DNA of 64,000 nucleotides from DATEDA01 sp963827595 (GCA_963827595.1 CAWHBT010000018.1:44527-108526), one strand, 5' to 3'. Shown: positions 35,943 to 45,439, counted from the stretch's first letter. Numbers and translations are program-made. Notes: generated by a model not told the origin, from the letters alone.

Positions 35943-37961
35943 ATGGAAGGTAACCCGAAGCAAGTCTTCTCCGCGTTCGGCGAGACCGCGTCGAGCACCG
36001 CGCAGCGGCACGGCACGGAGCGCGCGCACGAGACTCGCGGCGGGGTGATCTCCCGCTTCCAGGCGCGCTTCGAGAGCCGCATCGAGGAGGAGTACACCCT
36101 CCAGGAGTACCTCGAGCTCTGCAAGTCAAACCCCGCCGCCTACGCCACCGCCGCCGAGCGGATGCTCATGGCGATCGGCGAGCCCGAGATGATCGACACG
36201 CGCAACGATCCGCGCCTGTCGCGCATCTTCTCGAACAAGGTCATGAAGGTCTATCCCGCGGTCAAGGACTTCTTCGGGATGGAGGAGACGATCGAGCAGA
36301 TCGTCGCCTACTTCAAGCACGCGGCCCAGGCGCTCGAGGAGCGGAAGCAGATCCTCTACCTGCTCGGCCCCCCGGGCGGCGGCAAGAGCTCGCTCGCGGA
36401 GGAGCTCAAGCACCTCATGGAGCAGATGCCGTTCTACGCGCTGAAGGGCTCGCCCGTGAACGAGAGCCCGCTCGGGCTGTTCTCGCCCGACGACGACGGC
36501 CCGACGCTCGAGGACGAGTACGGCATCCCGCGCCGCTACCTGAACTCGATCCCCTCGCCGTGGGCGGTGAAGCGCCTGCGCGAGTACGGCGGCGACCTCT
36601 CGAAGTTCCGCGTCGTCAAGCTGCGGCCCTCCGCGCTGGCGCAGATCGCGATCTGCAAGACCGAGCCCGGCGACGAGAACAACCAGGACATCTCGTCGCT
36701 CACCGGCAAGCTCGACATCCGCAAGCTCGAGCAGTACGCGCAGGACGACCCGGACGCCTACAGCTACTCCGGCGGCCTCTGCCGCGCCAACCAGGGCCTG
36801 CTCGAGTTCGTCGAGATGTTCAAGGCGCCGATCAAGGTCCTGCACCCGCTCCTCACCGCCACCCAGGAAGGCAACTACAAGGGCACCGAGGGGTTCGGCG
36901 CGATCCCGTTCGACGGCGTTGTGCTCGCGCATTCGAACGAAGCCGAATGGCAGACGTTCAAGAACAACAAGAACAACGAGGCGTTCATCGACCGCGTCTA
37001 CATCGTCAAGGTGCCGTACTGCCTGCGGGTCTCCGAGGAGATCAAGATCTACGAGAAGCTGCTCAAGAACTCCTCGCTCGCCCACGCGCCGTGCGCGCCG
37101 GGAACGCTCAAGATGATGAGCCAGTTCGCCGTGCTCACCCGCCTCAAGGAGCCGGAGAACTCGTCGATCTTCTCCAAGATGCGCGTCTACGACGGCGAGA
37201 ATCTGAAGGACATCGATCCCAAGGCGAAGTCGATGCAGGAGTACCGCGACTTCGCCGGCGTCGACGAGGCCATGACCGGGCTGTCGACGCGGTTCGCCTA
37301 CAAGGTGCTGTCGAAGGTCTTCAACTTCGATCACAGCGAGATCGCCGCCAACCCGGTGCACCTGCTCTACGTGCTCGAGCAGCAGATCGAGCGCGAGCAA
37401 TTCCCGGCCGACAGCGAGAAGCGCTACCTCTCGTACGTCAAGGAGTATCTCGCCACCCCGTACGTCGAGTTCATCGGCAAGGAGATCCAGACCGCGTACC
37501 TCGAGTCCTACTCCGAGTACGGCCAGAACATCTTCGATCGCTACGTCACGTTCGCCGACCTGTGGATCCAGGACCAGGAGTACCGCGACCCGAACACCGG
37601 CGAGATCCTCGATCGCGCGGCGCTGAACGACGAGCTGGAGAAGATCGAGAAGCCGGCCGGCATCTCGAACCCGAAGGACTTCCGCCACGAGATCGTCAAC
37701 TTCGTGCTGCGGGCCCGCGCGGCGAACCAGGGCAAGAACCCGTCGTGGACGAGCTACGAGAAGCTGCGCACGGTGATCGAGAAGAAGATGTTCTCAACCA
37801 CCGAGGACCTGCTGCCGGTCATCTCGTTCAACGCGAAAGCTTCCGAGGACGAGCGCAAGAAGCACCAGAACTTCGTCGACCGCATGGTCGCGAAGGGCTA
37901 CACGCCGAAGCAGGTGCGCCTGCTCGTCGAGTGGTACCTCCGGGTGCGGAAGTCCTCCTGA
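35943..37961 (+). CDS. prkA: PrkA/YeaG serine protein kinase
   Basis: 672 residues, near the usual 640-680. Walker A GPPGGGKSS lies near residue 141, inside an AAA-like ATPase domain (IEQIVAYFKHAAQALEERKQ); the C-terminal half is the PrkA kinase-like region (ESYSEYGQNIFDRYVTFADLW). Also seen: LYLLGPPGGGKSSLAEELKH and LAHSNEAEWQTFKNN. A cytosolic protein implicated in starvation and stress adaptation. GGAGG sits six bases before the ATG. It heads a three-gene unit with yeaH and spoVR. Confidence 0.96.
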   Translation: MEGNPKQVFSAFGETASSTAQRHGTERAHETRGGVISRFQARFESRIEEEYTLQEYLELCKSNPAAYATAAERMLMAIGEPEMIDTRNDPRLSRIFSNKVMKVYPAVKDFFGMEETIEQIVAYFKHAAQALEERKQILYLLGPPGGGKSSLAEELKHLMEQMPFYALKGSPVNESPLGLFSPDDDGPTLEDEYGIPRRYLNSIPSPWAVKRLREYGGDLSKFRVVKLRPSALAQIAICKTEPGDENNQDISSLTGKLDIRKLEQYAQDDPDAYSYSGGLCRANQGLLEFVEMFKAPIKVLHPLLTATQEGNYKGTEGFGAIPFDGVVLAHSNEAEWQTFKNNKNNEAFIDRVYIVKVPYCLRVSEEIKIYEKLLKNSSLAHAPCAPGTLKMMSQFAVLTRLKEPENSSIFSKMRVYDGENLKDIDPKAKSMQEYRDFAGVDEAMTGLSTRFAYKVLSKVFNFDHSEIAANPVHLLYVLEQQIEREQFPADSEKRYLSYVKEYLATPYVEFIGKEIQTAYLESYSEYGQNIFDRYVTFADLWIQDQEYRDPNTGEILDRAALNDELEKIEKPAGISNPKDFRHEIVNFVLRARAANQGKNPSWTSYEKLRTVIEKKMFSTTEDLLPVISFNAKASEDERKKHQNFVDRMVAKGYTPKQVRLLVEWYLRVRKSS

Positions 37962-38050
37962 GCGCACCGCCGCGCGGCTCCGGCTCCGGCCGAAGCGCGG
38001 GTCCCGCACCCCGCAAGGTACTGCGCCGCGCGCCGCCTGCCGACTAGGCC

Positions 38051-39325
38051 ATGAGCGAGATCATCGACCGCCGCGAGAATCCGCGCCACAAGAGCGCGGT
38101 GAACGCACAGCGCTTCCTGAAGCGCTACCGCGCGCAGGTGCGCGAGGCGGTGGCGCGCGCGATCGGCGGCCGCAAGATCGCCGAGGCCGACCGCGATGCC
38201 AGCATCTCGATCCCGGCGCGCGACCTGAACGAGCCGACGTTCCAGCACGGCGCCGGCGGCAAGCGCGAGGGGGTGCTCCCGGGAAACAAGGAGTTCGTGA
38301 CCGGCGACGAGATCGCCCGCCCACCCGGCGGCGGCCGCGGCTCCGGCGGGAGCGCCTCGGACGACGGCGAGGGCGAGGACGCGTTCCGCTTCCGCCTCTC
38401 GCGCGAGGAGTTCCTCGACTTCTTCTTCGAGGACATGGCGCTGCCCGACCTCATCAAGACGCAGCTCGCCTCGATCACCCACCACCAGCGCCTCCGCGCC
38501 GGCTACCGCACCGACGGCACGCCGTCGAACCTGGCGGTGATCCGCACGATGCGCGAGTCGCTCGCGCGGCGCATCGCGTTCCAGGGTCCCTACGCCACGC
38601 GGCTCGCCGAGCTCGAGCGCGAGCTCGAGGCGCTCGGCGGGGAGGCCGCCGACCCGAGCGAACTGCGGGTCGCCGAGCTGCTCGCCGCGCTCGAGAGCCT
38701 GCGCCGCAAGATCGCGGCGATCCCGTTCATCGACACCTTCGATCTGCGGTTTCGCAACCGCATCGTCCAGCCGCTGCCGATCGCGCAGGCAGTGATGTTC
38801 TGCATCATGGACGTGTCGGGCTCGATGGACGAGACCCGCAAGGACCTCGCGAAGCGGTTCTTCATCCTGCTGCATCTCTTCCTCAAGCGGCACTACGAGC
38901 GCATCGAGATCGTCTTCATCCGCCACCACACCACCGCGAAGGTCGTCGACGAGGAGGAGTTCTTCCATTCGACCGAGACCGGCGGCACGGTGGTGTCGAG
39001 CGCGCTCGCGGCGGCGCTCGAGGAGATCAAGGCGAACTTCCCGCTCGACCAGTGGAACATCTACATCGCGCAGGCCTCCGACGGCGACAACTGGGAGGGC
39101 GATTCCCCGCGCTGCCTCGAGCTCCTCGTGAACGACCTGCTGCCCCTGGTCCAGTATTTCACCTACGTCGAGATCACGACCGGCGAGCCGCAGAACCTCT
39201 GGGTCCACTACGAGCAGGCCAAGGCGGCCCGTCCGAACCTCGCGCTCGGGCGGATCCGGGACCGCACCGACATCTACCCGGTGCTGCGGGAACTGTTCAC
39301 CAAGAAGGAGAAGGTGGCCGCATGA
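38051..39325 (+). CDS. yeaH: YeaH/YhbH family VWA-like protein (DUF444)
   Basis: 424 residues. N-terminal IIDRRENPRHKSAVNAQRFL and a Gly-rich loop (RPPGGGRGSGGSASDDGEG) precede a VWA-like domain with the MIDAS motif CIMDVSGSMDE near residue 253 and IRHHTTAKVVDEEEFF. The C-terminal half has YIAQASDGDNWEGDSP. It works with PrkA in an unknown way. It is 89 bp downstream of prkA and 70 bp before spoVR. Confidence 0.95.
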   Translation: MSEIIDRRENPRHKSAVNAQRFLKRYRAQVREAVARAIGGRKIAEADRDASISIPARDLNEPTFQHGAGGKREGVLPGNKEFVTGDEIARPPGGGRGSGGSASDDGEGEDAFRFRLSREEFLDFFFEDMALPDLIKTQLASITHHQRLRAGYRTDGTPSNLAVIRTMRESLARRIAFQGPYATRLAELERELEALGGEAADPSELRVAELLAALESLRRKIAAIPFIDTFDLRFRNRIVQPLPIAQAVMFCIMDVSGSMDETRKDLAKRFFILLHLFLKRHYERIEIVFIRHHTTAKVVDEEEFFHSTETGGTVVSSALAAALEEIKANFPLDQWNIYIAQASDGDNWEGDSPRCLELLVNDLLPLVQYFTYVEITTGEPQNLWVHYEQAKAARPNLALGRIRDRTDIYPVLRELFTKKEKVAA

Positions 39326-39395
39326 GGCAGGGAGCAGGGGCCCCGTCTACGGGGATGCGACCAAGCCGCGCTATGGCCGCGCGGAGGCGGAGCGC

Positions 39396-41018
39396 ATGAA
39401 GCCCCCGCTGAAACCCACGCTGAAGCGGGGCCAGGCGGGCGCACCGTTCGACGAGCCGTCCGCCCGGCGCCACCACAAGGAGCCGCTCCCGTCGGGCTCC
39501 GAATGGCGCTTCGATCTCGTCGAGCGCTACGACCGCGAGATCGCGCGGGTCGCCGAACGGTTCGGCCTCGACACCTACCCCAACCAGATCGAGATCATCA
39601 GCGCCGAGCAGATGATGGACGCCTACGCGTCGAACGGCATGCCGATCGGCTACTACCACTGGTCGTTCGGCAAGCGCTTCCTCGCGACCGAGCAGGTGTA
39701 CAAGCGCGGCGCGATGGGCCTCGCGTACGAGATCGTCATCAACTCCAACCCCTGCATCGCGTACCTCCTGGAGGAGAACACGATGCCGATGCAGGCGCTC
39801 GTCATCGCCCACGCCTGCTACGGCCACAACTCGTTCTTCAAGGGCAACTATCTCTTCCGCACCTGGACCCAGCCCGACGCGATCATCGACTACCTGCTGT
39901 TCTCCAAGCAGTACATCATCCAGTGCGAGCAGCGCCACGGCGAGGAGGAGGTCGAGCAGGTGCTCGACGCCTGCCACGCGCTCGCGAACTTCGGCGTCGA
40001 CCGCTACAAGCGCCCGCCGAAGCGGACCCTCGCGCAGGAGCGCCTGCGGCTGAAGGAGCGCGAAGAGCACCTCCAGCAGCTGGTGAACGACCTGTGGCGC
40101 ACCCTGCCCCATGCCGCCGACGACGACGCCGAGGCCTCCGAGCAGCGCTTTCCGTCGGAGCCGCAGGAGAACCTCCTCTACTTCCTGGAGAAGCACTCGC
40201 CGCTGCTCGAGCCGTGGCAGCGGGAGATGGCGCGCATCGTCCGCAAGCTCGCCCAGTACTTCTACCCGCAGCGCCAGACGCAGGTGATGAACGAGGGCTG
40301 GGCGACGTTCTGGCACTACACGATCATGCAGGCGCTCTACGACGAGGGCCTGCTCGCCGACAGCTTCCTGCTCGAGGTGCTGCATTCGCACACCAACGTG
40401 CTCACCCAGCCCGGGTTCGACAGCCCCTACTTCGGCGGCATCAACCCGTACGCGCTCGGCTTCGCGATGTACCGCGACATCCGCCGCATCTGCGAGGAGC
40501 CGACCGACGAGGACCGGCAGTGGTTCCCGGACATCGCCGGGAGCGACTGGGTGAAGACCCTGGACTTCGCGATGCGCAACTTCAAGGACGAGAGCTTCAT
40601 CCAGCAGTTCCTCTCGCCGAAGGTGATCCGCGACCTGCGGCTCTTCTGCCTGCTCGACGACGACGAGCTGCCGAACCTCCGGGTCGGCGCGATCCACAAC
40701 GACGAGGGCTACCGCGAGGTCCGCGAAACGCTCGCTTGCCAGTACGCGCTGACCGAGCGCGAGCCCAACGTCCAGATCCTGAACGTCGACGTCGGCGGCG
40801 ACCGCTCGATGACGCTGCGCCACTACCGCGCCGACCGCCGCCCGCTCCACCCGATGTTCAAGGACGTGATGAAGCACCTGGCGCATCTCTGGGGCTTCAC
40901 GGTGCGGCTGGAGACGGCGAACGAGGACGGCACGATCGAGCCGACCCACGAGATCCGCGTCGACAAGCGGCGCCGGCCGGAGCTCACGCTCGCCGCGGCG
41001 CTCCGCACCCTGCCCTGA
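39396..41018 (+). CDS. spoVR: SpoVR/YcgB family protein
   Basis: 540 residues. Landmarks of the family: YPNQIEIISAEQMMDAYA, MPIGYYHWSFGKRF, AHACYGHNSFFKGNYLF, MNEGWATFWHYTIM and NPYALGFAMYRDI. SpoVR is required for the spore cortex in Bacillus, but in proteobacteria it accompanies PrkA and YeaH in a stress module of unknown mechanism. The ATG follows a short GC-rich spacer. Confidence 0.95.
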   Translation: MKPPLKPTLKRGQAGAPFDEPSARRHHKEPLPSGSEWRFDLVERYDREIARVAERFGLDTYPNQIEIISAEQMMDAYASNGMPIGYYHWSFGKRFLATEQVYKRGAMGLAYEIVINSNPCIAYLLEENTMPMQALVIAHACYGHNSFFKGNYLFRTWTQPDAIIDYLLFSKQYIIQCEQRHGEEEVEQVLDACHALANFGVDRYKRPPKRTLAQERLRLKEREEHLQQLVNDLWRTLPHAADDDAEASEQRFPSEPQENLLYFLEKHSPLLEPWQREMARIVRKLAQYFYPQRQTQVMNEGWATFWHYTIMQALYDEGLLADSFLLEVLHSHTNVLTQPGFDSPYFGGINPYALGFAMYRDIRRICEEPTDEDRQWFPDIAGSDWVKTLDFAMRNFKDESFIQQFLSPKVIRDLRLFCLLDDDELPNLRVGAIHNDEGYREVRETLACQYALTEREPNVQILNVDVGGDRSMTLRHYRADRRPLHPMFKDVMKHLAHLWGFTVRLETANEDGTIEPTHEIRVDKRRRPELTLAAALRTLP

Positions 41019-41095
41019 GCCGCCCCCGCCGACGGCGGAGGGGATAACCTTCGAACCTCCGCGCGCCCGCGCGGTCGAGTTCCTTGGAGGATCCC

Positions 41096-41764
41096 ATGAC
41101 CGCCCGTCCCGCCGCGCTCGTCTTCGACGCCTACGGCACGCTCTTCGACGTCCACTCGGTCGTCGCGCTGTGCGACGAGCTCTGGCCGGGCCGGGGCACG
41201 CAGCTCTCGCAGGTCTGGCGGACGAAGCAGCTCGAGTACACGTGGCTGCGCAGCCTGATGGGGCGGTACGAGGACTTCGGGCGCGTCACCGAAGCGGGCC
41301 TCCGTCACGCGTGCGCCGCGTTGCAGCTGCCTTGTGACGACGCCAAGCGCGACCGCTTGCTGCGGGCCTACCGGCACCTCGCGACGTTCCCGGAGGTCGC
41401 GGACACGCTGCGCAAGCTCCGCGGGATCAAGCTCGCGATCCTCTCGAATGGCGCGCCGGCGATGCTGCGGGACGTGGTCTCGAACAGCGGCCTCGGGGAG
41501 CTGATCCCCGACGTCCTCAGCGTCGACGAGTTGCGGATCTACAAGCCCGATCCGCGGGTATACCGGCTCGCGGTCGACCGTCTTGGTGCGCCGGCAGAGG
41601 CGATCGGGTTCGTGTCGTCGAACTGCTGGGACGCCGCCGGCGCGAAGTCCTTCGGCTTCCGGACGTTCTGGGTGAACCGCGCCGGCGCACCCCTGGACGG
41701 GCTGGGCTGCGCGCCGGACCACGAGCTCGGCTCGCTCGCGGAGCTGCCGGTGCTCGTCGTCTAG
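41096..41764 (+). CDS. Haloacid dehalogenase, type II
   Basis: 222 residues from ATG 41096 with GGAGG at 41086-41090. HAD motif I is VFDAYGTLFDV (nucleophile Asp11), motif II LAILSNGAP, then IYKPDPRVYRLA (Lys) and FVSSNCWDAAGAKSFGF (motif IV-like, Asn/Asp). The pattern with Ser-Asn-Cys-Trp-Asp fits L-2-haloacid dehalogenases, which hydrolyse 2-haloacids to hydroxy acids. Physiological substrate is unproven. Confidence 0.9.
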   Translation: MTARPAALVFDAYGTLFDVHSVVALCDELWPGRGTQLSQVWRTKQLEYTWLRSLMGRYEDFGRVTEAGLRHACAALQLPCDDAKRDRLLRAYRHLATFPEVADTLRKLRGIKLAILSNGAPAMLRDVVSNSGLGELIPDVLSVDELRIYKPDPRVYRLAVDRLGAPAEAIGFVSSNCWDAAGAKSFGFRTFWVNRAGAPLDGLGCAPDHELGSLAELPVLVV

Positions 41765-41837
41765 ACCCCGCGTCAACCGCCCGCGTTGGTGCCACGGCCG
41801 GCCGCGTATCATTGCGAACACAGCGTTCCGGGACCCG

Positions 41838-42374
41838 ATGAAGTTCTGCTCCAACTGCGGCGCACCGGTCGTGCTCAAGGTTCCGGCCGGCGACAACCTG
41901 CCGCGGCATGTGTGCGACGCCTGCGTCACCATCCACTATCAGAACCCGCGGATGGTGATCGGCTGCATCCCGGAATGGGAGGGGCAGGTGCTGCTCTGCC
42001 GCCGCGCGATCGAGCCGCGCTACGGCCTCTGGACCCTTCCCGCCGGCTTTATGGAGAACGGCGAGACCGTGGCGCAGGCGGCGCAGCGGGAGACGCTGGA
42101 GGAGGCGCGGGCGCGGGTCGAGCTCACCGGCATGTTCGCGGTGCTGTCGGTCCCGCACGTCGATCAGGTCCACATCTTCTACCGCGCCCGGCTCCTCGAT
42201 CTCGACTTCGGTGCCGGCGCCGAGAGCCTCGATGTGAAGCTTTTCCCCGAAGCCGCGATCCCGTGGCCGGAGCTCGCGTTCCGGACGGTCGCCACGACGC
42301 TGCGGCACTACTATGCCGACCGGAAGGCCGGCGGCTTCACCTTCCACGCCGGCGAGATTCTGCCGGTCAGATAG
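41838..42374 (+). CDS. Nudix hydrolase with N-terminal zinc ribbon
   Basis: 178 residues. The zinc ribbon uses Cys4, Cys7, Cys26 and Cys29 (CSNCG ... CDAC). The Nudix box is GFMENGETVAQAAQRETLEEARARVEL, which keeps REtLEEA. NUDIX proteins of this shape (YfaO/NudC-like) hydrolyse nucleoside diphosphate derivatives; the substrate is not evident. Confidence 0.9.
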   Translation: MKFCSNCGAPVVLKVPAGDNLPRHVCDACVTIHYQNPRMVIGCIPEWEGQVLLCRRAIEPRYGLWTLPAGFMENGETVAQAAQRETLEEARARVELTGMFAVLSVPHVDQVHIFYRARLLDLDFGAGAESLDVKLFPEAAIPWPELAFRTVATTLRHYYADRKAGGFTFHAGEILPVR

Positions 42375-42451
42375 CCCCGCTGCGGGCCGCCGGCCGCGGC
42401 CGCCGCCCCCTTTTGTGTTTTCGCCTTCGGCGGAGTAGATTGGCGCGCCAA

Positions 42452-42468
42452 TGCACCCGCAAGGGGCA
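42452..42468 (+). promoter_or_regulatory. NtrC-like binding box upstream of amtB
   Basis: The 17-mer TGCACCCGCAAGGGGCA matches the NtrC consensus TGCAC-N5-7-GG-GCA in both half-sites. It begins 102 bp before amtB. Immediately upstream, ATTGGCGCGCCAAT (42439-42452) is a perfect 14-bp palindrome. A -24/-12 element was not clearly found between the box and the gene. Confidence 0.4.
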
Positions 42469-42553
42469 GCCGCGCCGGCCCTTCGCCCGTCACAGTGCGG
42501 GGCCCGCCGGGGCGGAATCCATAACACGAAGGTAGACCGGAGGAGACCCGCTC

Positions 42554-43855
42554 ATGACCGCCCAGAACCTCACGCGCTGGCTGCTTGGCCTGTGCCTGCT
42601 GCATGCGCCGCTCGCGCTGGCCGCCGATCCGCCCAAGCTCGACGCGGCCAACACGGCCTGGATGATCACTGCCTCGGTGCTGGTGCTGTTCATGACGCTT
42701 CCCGGGCTCGCGCTGTTCTACGCGGGTCTCGTCCGCACGAAGAACGTTCTTTCGGTCCTGATGCAGTGCTTCGCGATCACCTGCGTCGTCACCCTGGCGT
42801 GGGTGGTGGTCGCCTACAGCGTCGCGTTCGGCGACGGTGGCGCCGCCAACGCGTGGTGGGGCGGGCTCTCCAAGTCCTTCCTCTCGGGGGTCGACGTCAA
42901 GGCGGTGAAGGGCACCATCCCGGAGACCGTGTTCGCGATGTTCCAGCTCACCTTCGCGATCATCACGCCGGCGCTGGTGATCGGCGCCTACGCCGAGCGC
43001 GTGAAGTTCTCCGGGATGCTGCTTTTCGCGCTGCTATGGCTGCTGTTCGTCTATGCGCCGATCGCGCACTGGGTGTGGGGCGACGGCTGGCTCGCCAAGA
43101 TGGGGCTCATGGACTTCGCCGGCGGCACCGTCGTGCACCTGAACGCCGGCATGGCGGCGCTGGTCACGGCGCTGGTGCTCGGCCGGCGCCGGGGCTTTCC
43201 CGACACGCCCATGCCGCCGCACAACCTCACCATGACGGTCGCGGGCGCCTCCATGCTGTGGGTCGGGTGGTTCGGCTTCAATGCCGGGAGCGCGCTCGCC
43301 GCCGACGGCGCCGCCGGGATGGCCATGCTCGTGACCCACATCGGCGCGGCCACCGGTGCGTTCGCCTGGATGGTCTGCGAGTGGGTGCGCTACGGCAAGC
43401 CGTCGGTGCTCGGCATCGTGACCGGGATGGTCGCCGGGCTCGGGACGATCACGCCGGCCTCGGGCTTCGTCGGGCCGCTCGGAGCGCTCGCGATCGGCGC
43501 CGCCGCGGGGGTGCTGTGCTTCTACGCCACGAACCTCATGAAGCGCAAGCTCGGCGTGGACGACTCGCTCGACGTCTTTCCGGTGCACGGGGTGGGCGGC
43601 ACGCTCGGCACGGCGCTGACCGGGGTGTTCGCCGCGACCGCGCTTGGCGGCGTCGGCTATCCGGACGGACAGACGATGGGCGGCCAGGTCCTGGTGCAGC
43701 TCGCCGGGATCGCCGCCACCGCGGTGTGGTCGGGGGTGATCACCTACGTGCTGCTCAAGGCGAGCGACGCCATCGTCGGCATGCGCGTCGGGGCGGAGGA
43801 GGAGTCCGAAGGACTCGACACGGTCCTGCACAACGAAAAGGGATACAACCTCTGA
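42554..43855 (+). CDS. amtB: Ammonium transporter
   Basis: 433 residues. Residues 1 to about 24 form a signal peptide (LLGLCLLHAPLALA|ADPPK), followed by about eleven membrane helices. Pore histidines appear in FAGGTVVHLNAGMAAL and DVFPVHGVGGTLGT, and NLTMTVAGASMLWVGWFGFNAGSA is the Amt core. It takes up ammonium under nitrogen limitation. The usual glnK partner is not next to it. An NtrC-like box lies upstream. It ends with a short charged cytoplasmic tail. Confidence 0.96.
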   Translation: MTAQNLTRWLLGLCLLHAPLALAADPPKLDAANTAWMITASVLVLFMTLPGLALFYAGLVRTKNVLSVLMQCFAITCVVTLAWVVVAYSVAFGDGGAANAWWGGLSKSFLSGVDVKAVKGTIPETVFAMFQLTFAIITPALVIGAYAERVKFSGMLLFALLWLLFVYAPIAHWVWGDGWLAKMGLMDFAGGTVVHLNAGMAALVTALVLGRRRGFPDTPMPPHNLTMTVAGASMLWVGWFGFNAGSALAADGAAGMAMLVTHIGAATGAFAWMVCEWVRYGKPSVLGIVTGMVAGLGTITPASGFVGPLGALAIGAAAGVLCFYATNLMKRKLGVDDSLDVFPVHGVGGTLGTALTGVFAATALGGVGYPDGQTMGGQVLVQLAGIAATAVWSGVITYVLLKASDAIVGMRVGAEEESEGLDTVLHNEKGYNL

Positions 43856-43934
43856 GTTCCCGGCCCTTCGTCGCGGTCCGGCCCCATTGACAGCGGCGCA
43901 AGCCGTCGCTAGCTTCAGGGCGAACGGAGGGCTC

Positions 43935-44648
43935 ATGGATCGACGGGATTTCGTCCGAGTCTGCGGCCTCGCCGGCGCGGCAGCGTCGCTTCCGGAGCTG
44001 GTCGGGCAGGCCTGGGCCCAGGGGACCGCCAAGCCGCGCTTCTACGGTCGCGCGCGGCTCGTCGCGGCGAGCGGCGCGCCGCTCAAGTCCAAGCAGCTGC
44101 CCGTCGGCCGCAACCTGATCTTCCACTACCCGTACGCCGGGACGCCCTGCTTCCTGCTCAATCTGGGCAAGCCGACCAAGACGAGCGCGCGCCTCGCCAC
44201 GGTCGACAAGCGCACCTACGAGTGGACCGGGGGCACCGGGGCAGGCGGGGGCATCGTCGCGTACTCGGCGATCTGCGCCCACCGGCTGAGCTATCCCACC
44301 CGCGACATCAGCTTCATCGCGTACCGGGCCGAGCAGACACCCGGGAACCGGCATGCCCAGGTCATCCACTGCTGCTCCGAGCACAGCCAGTACGACCCGT
44401 CCGAGGGCGGTCGCGTGGTCGCCGGCCCGGCGCCGCAGCCGCTGGCGGCGATTCTGCTCGACTACGACGGCGCGGCCGACGAGCTCTACGCGGTGGGCAC
44501 GGTCGGGGGCGAGATGTTCGACGACTTCTTCGCGAAGTTCGAGTTCCGCCTCGCCCTCGAGCACAACGGGCGCGCCAAGGCGGCAGTCGAGGGGACCTGC
44601 ATCGTCGACACGCTCGAACGGTACTGCAAGCAGCAGGTCAAATGCTGA
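43935..44648 (+). CDS. Tat-exported Rieske-like protein
   Basis: 237 residues. The N terminus MDRRDFVRVCGLAGAAASLP is a Tat-type signal. The middle carries a Rieske-like iron-sulfur pattern: ICAHRLSYP (Cys-x-His) and, about 30 residues later, CCSEHSQYDPSEGG (Cys-x2-His). Loop 1 and loop 2 fit a [2Fe-2S] site, but the spacing is not that of a bc1 subunit. It is probably periplasmic; the redox partner is unknown and no cytochrome b gene is adjacent. Confidence 0.75.
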   Translation: MDRRDFVRVCGLAGAAASLPELVGQAWAQGTAKPRFYGRARLVAASGAPLKSKQLPVGRNLIFHYPYAGTPCFLLNLGKPTKTSARLATVDKRTYEWTGGTGAGGGIVAYSAICAHRLSYPTRDISFIAYRAEQTPGNRHAQVIHCCSEHSQYDPSEGGRVVAGPAPQPLAAILLDYDGAADELYAVGTVGGEMFDDFFAKFEFRLALEHNGRAKAAVEGTCIVDTLERYCKQQVKC

Positions 44649-44719
44649 CGAGCGATGCGTAATGGGCGGCGGGCTTCGAGCCCGCTCGTCGACCCCCGGC
44701 TTTCCCCCACTCCTCCGCC

Positions 44720-45439
44720 GTGATCGCCTGGCTCGGCGTCGATACCACGTTCCCGTCCCTCGCGTCGGCGCTGCAGGAGCCGAACGGCCTGCTTGCGGTC
44801 GGCGGCGACCTCTCGCCGCGCCGGCTGCTCGACGCGTACCGCCGCGGCATCTTCCCCTGGTACTCGGAGGGGGACCCGATCCTGTGGTGGAGCCCGGACC
44901 CGCGGATGGTGCTGTTCCCGCGCGAGCTGCGCGTCACCCGCTCCCTCGCCAAGACGCTGCGGAACAAGTCCTACGAGGTCCGCTTCGACACCGCCTTCGA
45001 CGAGGTGGTGCGCGGGTGCGCCGCGCCGCGGCCTAACCAGCCCGGCACCTGGATCAGCGCGGAGATGCGGGCCGCGTACCGCCGGCTCCACGAGCTCGGC
45101 CACGCGCACTCGGCGGAGACCTGGGTCGACGGTGCGCTCGCCGGAGGGCTGTACGGCGTCGCGCTGGGCCGCGTCTTTTTCGGCGAGTCGATGTTCGCTC
45201 GCGACCGCGACGCATCCAAGATTGCGTTCGTCCACCTCGTCCGGCGGCTCGCCGGTGAGGGCTACCTCCTGATCGACTGCCAGATGCACACCCCCCACCT
45301 CGCCTCGCTCGGCGCACGCGAGGTCCCACGGTCGGAGTTCGCCCGCCGGCTCAAGGACTTGGTAGACTACCCGCGGCCGCCGGGTCGCTGGGCCGCGGGG
45401 GCCGAACGGAGCCCGAAGATCGAAGCATGTCGCAGCTGA
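44720..45439 (+). CDS. aat: Leucyl/phenylalanyl-tRNA--protein transferase
   Basis: 239 residues from GTG 44720. Signatures: EPNGLLAVGGDLSPRRLLDAYRRGIFPWYSEGDPILWWSPDPR, CAAPRPNQPGTWI, and FFGESMFARDRDASKIA. It adds Leu or Phe to N-terminal Arg or Lys of proteins, marking them for ClpS/ClpAP. It overlaps the next gene, bpt, by 13 bp. Confidence 0.96.
   Translation: MIAWLGVDTTFPSLASALQEPNGLLAVGGDLSPRRLLDAYRRGIFPWYSEGDPILWWSPDPRMVLFPRELRVTRSLAKTLRNKSYEVRFDTAFDEVVRGCAAPRPNQPGTWISAEMRAAYRRLHELGHAHSAETWVDGALAGGLYGVALGRVFFGESMFARDRDASKIAFVHLVRRLAGEGYLLIDCQMHTPHLASLGAREVPRSEFARRLKDLVDYPRPPGRWAAGAERSPKIEACRS

Noticed and set aside
41022..41044. GC-rich hairpin after spoVR as terminator
   Set aside because: A stem can be drawn (cccccgccg/cggcggagggg) but no T-run follows, so it was not listed.
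42439..42454. TGGCGCG ... TGCA as a sigma-54 promoter of amtB
   Set aside because: The distance between GG and GC is nine bases instead of ten, so it does not fit the required spacing.
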